Assembly (NCBI RefSeq): GCF_032854445.1
Contig: NC_088301.1
Location: 4,759,703 to 4,823,702 of the forward strand
DNA from: Liolophura sinensis
Lineage: Eukaryota > Mollusca > Polyplacophora > Chitonida > Chitonidae
DNA: 64,000 nucleotides
Direction: 5' to 3'
Both the position numbers and the translations under genes were made by a program. Each line of letters opens with the position of its first letter. Position 1 is the stretch's first letter. Shown here in pieces: positions 13,201-25,200 of the stretch. The notes below the pieces were generated by a model. The model was not told the DNA's origin, did not search any database, and was given only the letters and a program-made list of their open reading frames with translations.

Positions 13201-16200
13201 CAATCACCTGTTCTGATTAACTGTAATTTTGTTTTTTCAGTTTTACACAACAATGTCTGAAATCAGCGAAATGGAGAAATACCTGGATACTAGAAATACA
13301 GGTACTTCTGATTTATGCTTGCATATGCAGAAGAGAAGCCGTTACATGTACCATAAGTGAAATGTGCACTAGAATTTTCATAATTATGAGTCTTTCTTCA
13401 AATGTTTGCTGCCAGTATGATCATGCATTTAAACCTTGCATTTTGGGGCCTCTGTGGTTAGCGCGCTAGGTGGTTAGCGTAATGACCCAGGAGCCTCTCA
13501 TCAATGCAGTAGCTGTGAATTTAGGTCATGCTGGCTTCCTCTCCTGCCATACGTAGGAAGGTCTCCAGTAACCTGCGGATGGTCATGGGTTCCCCCTGGG
13601 CTCTGCCGAGTTTCCTCCCACCATAATACTTGCCGCGGTCGTATAAGTGAAATATTATTGAGTACGGCATAAAACACCAATCAATTAAATAAATAAATAA
13701 CCCTGCATTTCAAAAACGAAGATCTGGAATTTCTGCAAAATTGAATTGTGGCACTCTTTTTTATACCATTCAATAGCATTTAACATAAACATACATGGTG
13801 TCAATTAATACTTCAATTCTAAGATATATAATGACCTTATATTTCAGCTAACGTCATCATGATTCAGTTTGATTACTATATGTTATACAATTATAATGTT
13901 ATAATTCATGTTATATTGCCCTCCTATTACAAGTAACTTAGTGCTTTAGCAATATACAGTATAAAGTTGAGTTAAGTTTACTGAAGCTTTACACTAATAT
14001 CCTTCATTCCATGCATCATACATGACAGCAAAACAGTTAAGGTTATGTACCAATCTGGTCTGGACATTTGTATCTCCATCATGATGTAACAACAGACGGA
14101 TCAGATCCGTATCCTCAAACGTCTTGTGCATCTGCTGTTTAGCAATCTCTGCTGCACAATGTACAGCCGTTTCTCCTTCCTGAAAAAAAATGATAACAAC
14201 AGAATATCATTATTATGACTGTTAAAAAATTTGAAAGTTGCAAATGTCAAGACTCACCTCCTCATCTTAAATCTGGTTGCTTGCTTCTTTGTTGTGGTAG
14301 CCTTACGGTACATGTACAACACTTTCAATAACATTTCTGTCATACCATGGGAGCATCTCCTTTTAACAGGCTGGACTCAGTACTGAGATACATGTAATAT
14401 TAATGCTGATTTATGGAATGAAATACCAAAGGCACCAGTATAACTAAGTACAGAAAACATGTATACAGAAAGCCAGAAAGTTTTTCATAAAAACATACAG
14501 GTTTCTTAAAGGAATACTGGCTGTACAGACATGTTGGTTGTCCAGAACACCAAACATACCCAGTTCTGTTAAACAGAACACCAAACATACCCAGTTCTGT
14601 TAACCACAACACCAAACATACCCAGTTCTGTTAACCAGAACACCAAACATACTCAGTTCTGCTGACCAGAACCCCAAACGTACCCAGTTCTGCTGACCAG
14701 AACACTATAAGCACACCCAGTTCTGCTGACCAGAACACCAAACGTACCCAGTTCTGTTAACCAGAACACCAAACATACCCAGTTCTGTTAACCAATACAC
14801 TAAACACACCCGGTTCTACTGACCAGAACACTATAAACATACCCGGTTCTGCTGACCAGAACACCAAACGTACCCAGTTCTGCTGACTAGAACACCAAAC
14901 GTACCCAGTTCTGCTGACTAGAACACCAAACGTACCCAATTCTGCTGACCAGAACACCACATATACCCAGTTCTGCTGACCAGAACACCAAACGTACCCA
15001 GTTCTGCTCACCAGAACACTATAATCATACCCAGTTCTGTTAACCAGAACACTACACATACCCAGTTCTGCTGACTAGAACACCAAACATACCCAGTTCT
15101 GCTGACTAAAACGCCAAACAAACCCAGTTCTGCTGACTAGACCACTATAAACATACCCAGTTCTGTTGGTTGACCAGAATAATGGCATCAATCCTGGATC
15201 TCCGTACTGTCACAAACTGCAGTAGTTCAGTGACAACATCCAAGTGACAGTGTCGAACTGCTACGTGAAGAGGGGTCTCTCCTGCCTAACAGTCAACAAC
15301 AAAAACAGCAGTTAAACTCATTATTATACATTAACAAGGAATTTCCAGATAATGTCCCGGTTTCATTGTTTGTGATGACTTGGTGACAACTAGCGGTCGA
15401 CACTGCTCTTTGGGCCATTTGTGCAGCTTTATACTTGTTACAGAACATCTATCTTTAACTCACATGGCTTACATGCACTCGTATCAATGAAGGTCTGTAT
15501 ATGTACACATCATGAATGTGTTTACTTTATTCCAGTACAAGTTGCCAGGATATTTAGGGTTCACACCTGAGAGCTAGCATACCTTTGACTGTTGAGTCGG
15601 ATCTCCTCCCTCGTCCAGCAGAGCCTCTATCATCTGTAACTGACCGTACCGGGCAGCTATGTGCATGGCCGTCTCTCCATTCTGAAAACACATTACAGGT
15701 GAAACAGATGGAGAACAGGTGAAACGGACAGAGAACAGGTAAAACAGACAGTGAACAAATCCTTTATAATGAACATAGAATAGCATTGGTACAAATTTCT
15801 ATGACTGTCACATGTCAAACATTTGAACAGGGATTGATTTCTAGTAAAATTAAATGCTACAATTCCTCCTGATATTTTTTCAGTTGTGGAGATCATCCAA
15901 GTCAGCAGTACTCAGGTATACCTCTTGTGTAGCATTGACAGACGCTCCACTCTTCAGTAACATCTCAGCACACCTCTCTCCCTCCCTCACACGGGCAGCA
16001 ATGTGCAATGCGGTCTCTTTTGCCTGCAGATGCAAACGGAAATGGTGTGTTAAGCATGAGGATCAAATTCTAGATGGGACAAAACAAGGTGAGATTATGG
16101 TCCTAATACTGACATATTTCCTCACTGGAATGCTATACGGAAGATACCAGACATGAAAGAGCCACAATCAGTTACAGTTATACCAAACAGAACTCACCTC

Positions 16201-19200
16201 CCAGTTACAGTTATACTGACACCAAACAGAACTCCCCACCCAGTTACAGTTATATGTATGTACAGTATCAAGCCTATCCCATTACGCTGAACACCTAGCC
16301 AGGTAAATATCATGACAGCCACTTTTAGGTGTACATATACTTATTATTTGGTATGAATTAATTAATGAAACATTCATTAACTGAACAAATGAATGAATGA
16401 ATGATAAGTGCTTAATGCCACAATGGCCATATTTTAGCTATGCTGTGGTAAAAAATGCTGGAAAAAGTAATGGCTTTCAATATGAGAATAATAAAATCCA
16501 AAATTCTAACAAAATGGATCTTAAAATCAGCTTAAGAACAGAAACTATTTACAATTTGAAAATTACATAAAATACTGTCTTCACACAATATCCTAACATG
16601 TTTAAAAAGCTGTTGAGTCCACTTACCGTTCCCCCTTTGAGTTCCACCTCTGCCCCAGATCCAAGTAATGTCTGCACCACCTGGGGTTTACCAAACTCCA
16701 CTGCAATGTGCAATGCTGTATAACCATCCTGAAACAGTAACGTGGTAGAGTTTAGTTAGTATTTAGATAATAACTTTTGTTTTTTAATGGTTTACTGTAA
16801 CAATGGTTTGATGTCCATGCATTCTTACATCGTTGTCAAGCAAGTAAATAAATTTAATTCATAACTCATTTATGTCTATCATAATTCCCCCAGATATAAA
16901 TTTTATTGTTTAAAATTTATATAACAGATGCATAATGTGTACGTATACTGATCCGTGTAGAACAGCAAAATGCACAAGACTTCCTGCATAAAATTCAGTT
17001 TGATCTAAAAATTCACGCAAGTGCATCTATGGAGTCAATTAAAGTTAATAAAACTACCGACATTACTTTTGGTGGTGACATATTTTTTCAGCAGGATATT
17101 ATCTTACCTTCCAAGCAAACCTTCCAAGGCAAATCCACGATTTAATTGATAACAAAAATTAAAACATCCTTGTGTGAAGAAAAAGTGTATTGTCTCTCAA
17201 ATACAAAGCTATGAGAGCAATATTAATCCTTTTCCTAACTTACTGCTAGCAGGTATACCTGATCATAAATGTTTCTGAACCATCTCAGGGCTTTATTCAT
17301 CTTGATTATCTCCCCTGACTTACTCTGGTTTTGGCATCTACATGAGCACCTTTAGCCAGTAATGCCTTCACCACAGCCGTGTGACCTCGACGAGCCGCTG
17401 CATGCAGGCAGATTGCACCAGACTGCAACAACAACACATGAATATTTGAACATGTATTAAACAAATATTTACGCCATCCTATATGAAGACATGCAGAGCA
17501 GTTCTTCTAGATTTGACCTTCTTAAAAAACAAAAACATGATCAAGCAAAGATTTAACGTTCAGCGTATACATGTAGATGATTAAAGTTTAGTAAAGTAAA
17601 AATCTCCCAGAATAAGCTGTTTGAAGTTCTTGTTTGGTGACGCCACCCACCTTATTGGGCATGTGCAGAGGAACGCCCTTTTTCAAAAAGGCCAAGGCTG
17701 TCTCTGGGTGCCCGTATTCTGCGGCAATGTGCATGAGAGTGCTACCATCTTTGGTGCGTCCTGACACGGAGACTTTGAACTTGTCCACCAGAAGTTCTAC
17801 TATGTTTGTGTGGCCTCGTTCTGCTGCTATATGCACCGGACTGCGGTCATGCTGCAATTGTCAAACAACCATTGTATCAATTGTACATTAAAGAATTACA
17901 GTAAGGCACAAATTGACCGAGCATATGTGCAAAGCCATATTAACTGTCGATACTGATGGAATGGCAGCGAAGAAACAAGAAGGCATTTTTAATTTTCAGA
18001 AACAAAGGTAAACGAAAATCGAACCATTTTAAGCCCAAATAACCCCTAGTTTACTGGGTATCAACTGAAAGATCCTCGAGATCAATAGAAACCATGCAGC
18101 ACCTCTGAAAAAACACTTGAGTATTAAAGGAGAAGAAAAGTTAAAAACATGACACTATAGGCTGAAAAGAGCAAATTTTTTTCTATCTGGTGGTGCCTGC
18201 TGCATCATTTTGCAATTTCTCCTCCTCGTACACTTAAAACGGCCTGAAAGTGGCAAAGCTGGCATAAATCGCTGAGTACATATGTCCTCCATCTTTAACA
18301 CCCTGTAATTTATGCTGGGGGTGTGTTTCCTCTCATCCAATGAGAGTCGTTAAAACTGCTGGTTTGTTCGTGTAAACTCGGAACATATGTCCACCATTCC
18401 AGTTTCCCGATCGTCAAGCAGAAAACAAACTGTACTGTTTGCTATCTTCTGGGAAGAAGAGTTCCACCGGAAATGTACGAACTGCACTTCTGCAGTTTCC
18501 GACGGCAATTCTCCTCCTAACACAGAAGACTTCAGGACTAGTTCTTAGGCGCCTACAGCTGATTTTAGAGCTGACTTTATTTATAATTTATCAACTTGAG
18601 GTATATATCAGATTTTTTTTTATGGCATGCACGTCTGAAGAAATGCATACTCTTTTCAATGGCATTTGCTATGGAAACGCAATAAAACACATGGGATTAA
18701 GCTCATAATACAAACTTTAGTTTGGATACATGTAGCTCGACTTTTCTTATTATGGTGTAAATATTACATGTCTTCAGGATCCCTTATCATAACTCTTGAA
18801 GAGAAATGCATATACACAATATGTACAAGACGATACGATACAAACAATAAGGCCAAGATCAGAAACACATGATGTGATTTACTCAAGTCTTAAATCTGAC
18901 TTCAGACATTTCATTTGCAAACATCTAACCTTGTCAAGAATGTGTGGGTTAGCTTTCATCTGGAAGAGGAACTTCATCATGGGTTCATCCCCTTCCCAGG
19001 CTGCCACGTGCAGAGCTGTGTGTCCATCCTCCTGTGGTGACAATGGCAAGGTCATTTAGCAGTCCACACCTAGGACAGTCTCTACAGGACTTCTCTACAT
19101 GTAAATGGCATGTGACTTGTTACAATTTCATGATTTGAAACATTTTTTTTAATCTGGAAAGTATTTTTTGTGAACCAAATTTCACCATGCCTGCCTTATC

Positions 19201-22200
19201 ACAGCAATGCAGGGTTTATGACATGTAGCTGGCAATCAGGATAATGTTTTTATTAAACTAACAAGACACATATTTCTTAGCAGGCATACAACAAAGTTTA
19301 TTCTAACATTTATCTTGATGTTAAAGCCATCAGCTGGATACCTTGACCTTCTACACACATCAAAGCCATCAGAAGGTTAAGTCATTCTGACATTTTGTTC
19401 ACTGATGTTAACGCCATCAGCAGGGTAACTCATCCTGAATTACATTTGGTGCATTGATGTTGATAACATTAGCAGGGTAACTCATCCTGAATAACTGATC
19501 CTGATTTACATTTGGTGCATTGATGTTGATAACATTAGCAGGGTAAGTCATCCTGAATTACATTTGGTGCATTGATGTTGACAACATCAGCAGGGTAACT
19601 GATCCTGATTTACATTTGGTGCATTGATGTTGACAACATCAGCAGGATAACTGATCCTGATTTACATTTGGTGCATTGATGTTGACGCCATCAGCAGGGT
19701 AACTGATCCTGATTTACATTTGGTGCATTAATGTTGACAACATCAGCAGGGTAACTCATCCCGAATTACATTTGGTGCATTGATGTTGACAACATTAGCA
19801 GGGTAACTCATCCTGAATTACATTTGGTGCATTAATGTTGACAACATCAGCAGGGTAACTCATCCTGAATTACATTTGGTGCATTAATGTTGACAACATC
19901 AGCAGGGTAACTCATCCTGAATTACATTTGGTGCATTGATGTTGATAACATTAGCAGGGTAAGTCATCCTGAATAACTGATCCTGATTTACATTTGGTGC
20001 ATTGATGTTGACAACATCAGCAGGGTAACTCATCCTGAATTACATTTGGTGCATTGATGTTGACAACATCAGCAGGGTAACTGATCCTGATTTACATTTG
20101 GTGCATTGATGTTGACAACATCAGCAGGGTAACTGATCCTGATTTACATTTGGTGCATTGATGTTGACGCCATCAGCAAGATAACTGATCCTGATTTACA
20201 TTTGGTGCATTGATGTTGACGCCATCAGCAGGGTAACTCATCCTGAATTACATTTGGTGCATTGACGTTGACAACATCAGCAGGGTAACTGATTCTGATT
20301 TACATTTGGTGCATTGATGTTGACATTATCAGCAGGGTATCTATTTCTTTATTTGATTGGTGTTTTACGTCGTACTCAAGACTATTTCACTTATACGATG
20401 GCGACCACATCATGGTGGGAGGAAACTGGACAGAGCCTGGGTGTAGCCTCAGTGGAGCAGCTCATCCTGACTTACATTTTGTGCATTGATGTTGACACCA
20501 GATTCAATCAGCAGGCGTGCCAGGTCAATGTCTTTGCGTCGAGCTGCGATATGTAAAACCGTGTCACCTGTATCCTGCCAAGAAAATATCAACTCCTCAT
20601 TACACTGGTTCATCAGCTGACTGAGTGAATAACAGGTGCTACAAATCATAAAATAACCACTTAATAAAGTAGTTATATTCACATCCAAAACTAGGCCTAT
20701 CATAGATGTATCACATGTACCTGCATGTCGTGTGTGTACAATTAATGCCCACGTGTTCAGTCAAACTTCAAAATACCCTTAATAACCTAAAAATTGGACC
20801 ACAACAGAGCATTTTTGTAGGCAAATAAACGTCATGAGATATTACTTCTGGTGCTAAATTTGACATTTTCCCAGCAGGATATCATCCTACCTTTCAAAAA
20901 CCTCTCAAAGCACCTTTTTAAAATCAATAGAACTCCCAGAATCTGGAAAATGAGCAACTTACTCATGGAGGAAATTCTAGTTCATTTAGGGTATTTATAC
21001 AAAATGAGTTTCAGGTACACACAAACCTATATTTCAACCGTACACTCATAAAGTCACCATGCCATAATGTAGCCACCATGGACCTTCTGTATAGGTGTGA
21101 TACATTTAGGCGTACTTGGGGTCGATCATTATAGATACAGACAGCTACACAATAAAGCTAAGTTGTGGACACAGTCTGAGGAGTGGATCCTGTCACACAA
21201 TCATTGTATATTAGTACTGGTTAGTAATTTGTACGTTACATCTGTGATTAATCAATAATTATTACATGTACCATGAAAGGAAATAAATGCTGCAGATAAG
21301 TGTTAATGTATTCTGTACTAGTTTAAGGATATCACCAGATTAAGGACTTTTATACATGCAGGAGCCATTCAGTACTCATTTACTGATCTCCTTATTGATG
21401 CAGGAAGCACCTTGCTCAAACATGTCAAAGGTAAGGGCTCATAAATCATTTTAACCAGGTTACAACATTAAAAAGCACCATCAAGGTCAAAGGCAGCATC
21501 TATACTGCAGCCATTGGGTGTCATCCTTAGGCTTATTGATTGGCGGGCTCCTGTATGCATAAGGAGAATAAATGGAAATGAATCAATTCTACTGCCTAAT
21601 ATGCACATTTTAAGTTATGTGTCATCAAAACAACAGCTAGAGGTATCTTTCACAAAAATTCATAAATCAGACTTCTTGTGACTTTTTTCATAGCTCTTGT
21701 TCGAGTTAAAGTGCAATAATGTGAGATGATTTTGTACAAGTTAAGTTATGAAAAACAGATTTTCAAAGTTTTGTGAAAGTGGGTGCTGAGTGGTATACCA
21801 ATGCAAAATGACATTGCAGCCTTACATATAGTATGGCTCCTTGCCTATCTTTTAACATGGCCATATTTGGCTGTTTGGATAGAAGTACTATTTTTGTAAT
21901 ATTTAATGCCCTAACTCACCAAAGAGCACAGTTAAGAAAATCAGCCTATATTAAATCCAGTTTAATTAATTTTCTATCACCCTATTGCCAAATAACCCAA
22001 CCATGCTGTAAAGCAACAACATCACCTTGCAATGGAATGTGACTTTGTGGTTGTAACATTTCAAAATGTGCATATATACACTGGAAATCCCATTCGCACA
22101 CAGAGCAGAAATAAGCACTATATCACATTAACAAAATAAGCCCAAGAGATCTGAAAACTTCATACATACCTTCCTTTTAATTCGTAGCTGTTGTTCAGCA

Positions 22201-25200
22201 GATTGGAGAAGAAGTTCACGGCATATTGATACATTTCCTACTTCTGTTGCTATAAACAGAGGGATGGAGCCATCCTGTCAAGGAACAGAAAAAACCCCTT
22301 GTTTTTAAAGTGTATATAGAGATATGTAAACCAGTAGTGTACAGAGAGATATGTAAACCAGTACTGTACAGAGATATGTAAACCAGTTATGTACACAGAG
22401 ATAGGTAAACCAGTAGTGTACATAGAGATATGTAAACCAGCAGTGTACATACAAACATGTAAACCAGTAGTGTACATAGAGATTGGTAAACCAGTAGTGT
22501 ACATAGAGATATGTAAACCAGCAGTGTACACAGAGATATGCAAACCAGTAATGTACACAGAGATAGGTAAACCAGTAGTGTATACAGAGATATGTGAGCC
22601 AGTAATGTACAGAGATAGGTAAACCAGTAGTGTACATACAGTAGTGTACATAGAGATAAACCAGCAGTGTACAGAGATATGTAAACCAGTAATGTACACA
22701 GAGATAGGTAAACCAGTAGTGTATACAGAGATATGTAAACCAGTAATGTACACCGAGATATGCAAACCAGTAATGTACACAGAGATAGGTAAACCAGTAG
22801 TGTACATAGAGAAAAACCAGCTGTGTACACAGAGATATGTACATGTAAACCAGTAATGTACAGAGATAGGTGAACCAGTAGTGTACATAGAGATATGTAA
22901 ACCAGCAGTGTACACAGAGATATGCAAACCAGTAATGTATACAGAGATAGGTAAACCAGTAGTGTATACAGAGATATGTAAACCAGTAATGTACACAGAG
23001 ATAGGTAAACTAGAAGTGCATATAGAGATACGTGTATGTAAACCCATCGTGTATATAGAGATATGTAAACCAGTAATGTACACAGAGATAGGTAAACCAG
23101 TAGTGTACACAGAGATATGTAAACCAGTAGTGTATATAGAAATATATAAAAAATTATATCTTATGATACAAGCCAATGCTATAAATAATTAACAGCAGCA
23201 TCACCATTTATAAATAGTCCAAATATTTGACTGTGTAGAACTTTTGACGAGGACAAAAGTCTATACTCCGTCTTCCAAGACCAGTTTGACAGCTACCATA
23301 CTGGGTATCAGAAAGAACCCACTCAAGAGCAATGCTCCTATCGGGGAGAAAATTGTGTGTTATATATACAAGAATGCCCGATGTGACATCTGGTTAATCT
23401 ATCCATTATGATCAGACCTTGTCTTGCATGAAGCGCCCTTCTTTCCCCGTGGCCCTGAGCAGTGAGGTCACAATGGACAAAGCTCCGCTGTTTCGGCCAC
23501 ATGCCATATGCAGCGGAAGCTGATTCTTGGGCTGAAAATCATAAATACACATCAATAATGATTTGAACATCAAACTGACGGTAAATAAAAGGACATATAT
23601 GTACAAAGTAACTTGATTTTTTTTCTGCTCATCTTCCAGGAGAAAACCACTGCAAGTTGATGTACATGTATATGACAACTAAAGTCATTAATGATTCTTA
23701 ACAAGTCAAATCAAAATCATCTGAAGCTACATATGCATGCAAGAATGAGTTGGTCATGTCTTAACTTGAATACCTCCCAATAACCATCATCTCGCCTTTT
23801 TGAAATTGGTAGGCTTTGCTCATCTATTATGGTAGAATTTATTTTATTTATCTAATTGACTGGTGCTTACGCTGTACTTAAGAATATTTCACTTATGGTG
23901 AGAGGAAACTGAACATAGTCCGGGGGAACCCATGACGATTCGCAGGTTGACGACAGATCTCCACACAAACACCCAAGGGGAAGCAAGCATGGGCTGGAAT
24001 TGAACTCACAGAGACCATATAGGTGAGCGGCTCATGGGTCATTTCACCTCACTGGGGTACTAACCACCTTAGTCATGGAGGCCCCATTATGGCAGCACAT
24101 ATACCCTGTGGTACAATGTATCTGAACTATGTGTAACCATGATACTCTACCTCCGATCTAATCGTCTGAATTTATCTATAGGCCAAGCTTGCCTTTCAAT
24201 AGCAAGTATTAGACATTCAACAACACTTGTATGGTCATTAGTGCAGTCTGTACACATTCGTTAAAGACCACTTAAACTATATGATGTGTGTCACTTGTGG
24301 GAAAGTTCGACAGTAACTTGGGTGGGAAAGTTTGTCAGTATCATGCCAAAGGTCGGTGGTTTACCCTGGGCATTCCAGTTTCATCAAATTGACCTCCATT
24401 GTATATGTGAAAAATTCTTGAAGTACGGTACTACCTCTATGACATTAAACAATTAAAAATCAAATAAATGAATACATACAAGACTTGTATAGGTCTATAA
24501 AGTTTTCACTGTTACTGTATGGCCTCAAGGGTGAGACATACAATATTCAGGTACACTGTATGATGAATAAGTCACTCTTTTGTAACTTTTGGAAAAACTA
24601 ACAGCTCTCATACACTCACATAGTCCCTTTGAAAGATCTCATTTTGTTTCACTGACGTTTTCAAATCAAAACAAAATATTCCCCAGTTTAGCTCAAAGAT
24701 ACATGTATGTCAATCCATATGTAAGAAGTATGCACGTTTGTTCATTTAATCGATGTGCTTTCTGTATTTGAGCACGACTTTCAGGATGTTTATCATCCAT
24801 GGTGTTGTCTCACAATGTTTTTATTTTGTCTTGGTACGTATGTATATATATATGTATGCTTGGGGTTTAATGTTGCACTTAACAATTTTTCAGTCATATG
24901 ACGATAAGGAGTCATTAGGTGTGTGTATATATATTGATTCCTCTTGTGGCATGCCGAAGACACCAGACATGACACCCCACCCAGTCACATCATATTGACA
25001 CCAGGCCAACCAGTCAAGTTTCCTTGCCCTAACCTCTTAGTACTGAGCGCTATGTGAGGCAGCAACAAGTGCCTTTTTTCAAGTCTTTTGTACGACCAGA
25101 CCTGGGTTTGATCTTGGGGTCTTTCAACTTCATTTTGTCTTGATGTGCTAAATAATGACTCATGCAGAAGCTTTTGAGATCATTGTCAAGAGACTTAAAA

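Larger units (their letters stand above)
12754..14050 (-). other. Intron 14
   Basis: It holds two SINE A copies in opposite orientation, 331 bp apart. Between and beyond them is AT-rich sequence with nothing recognised. Confidence 0.6.

Noticed and set aside
14757-15059. 100-residue minus-strand frame in intron 13
   Set aside because: It is the 31-bp repeat read through; the peptide simply cycles through the three frames of the unit.
22250-23176. 308-residue open frame on the minus strand and similar frames on the plus strand
   Set aside because: These are translations of the 27-bp minisatellite, which is open in several frames because the period is a multiple of three.
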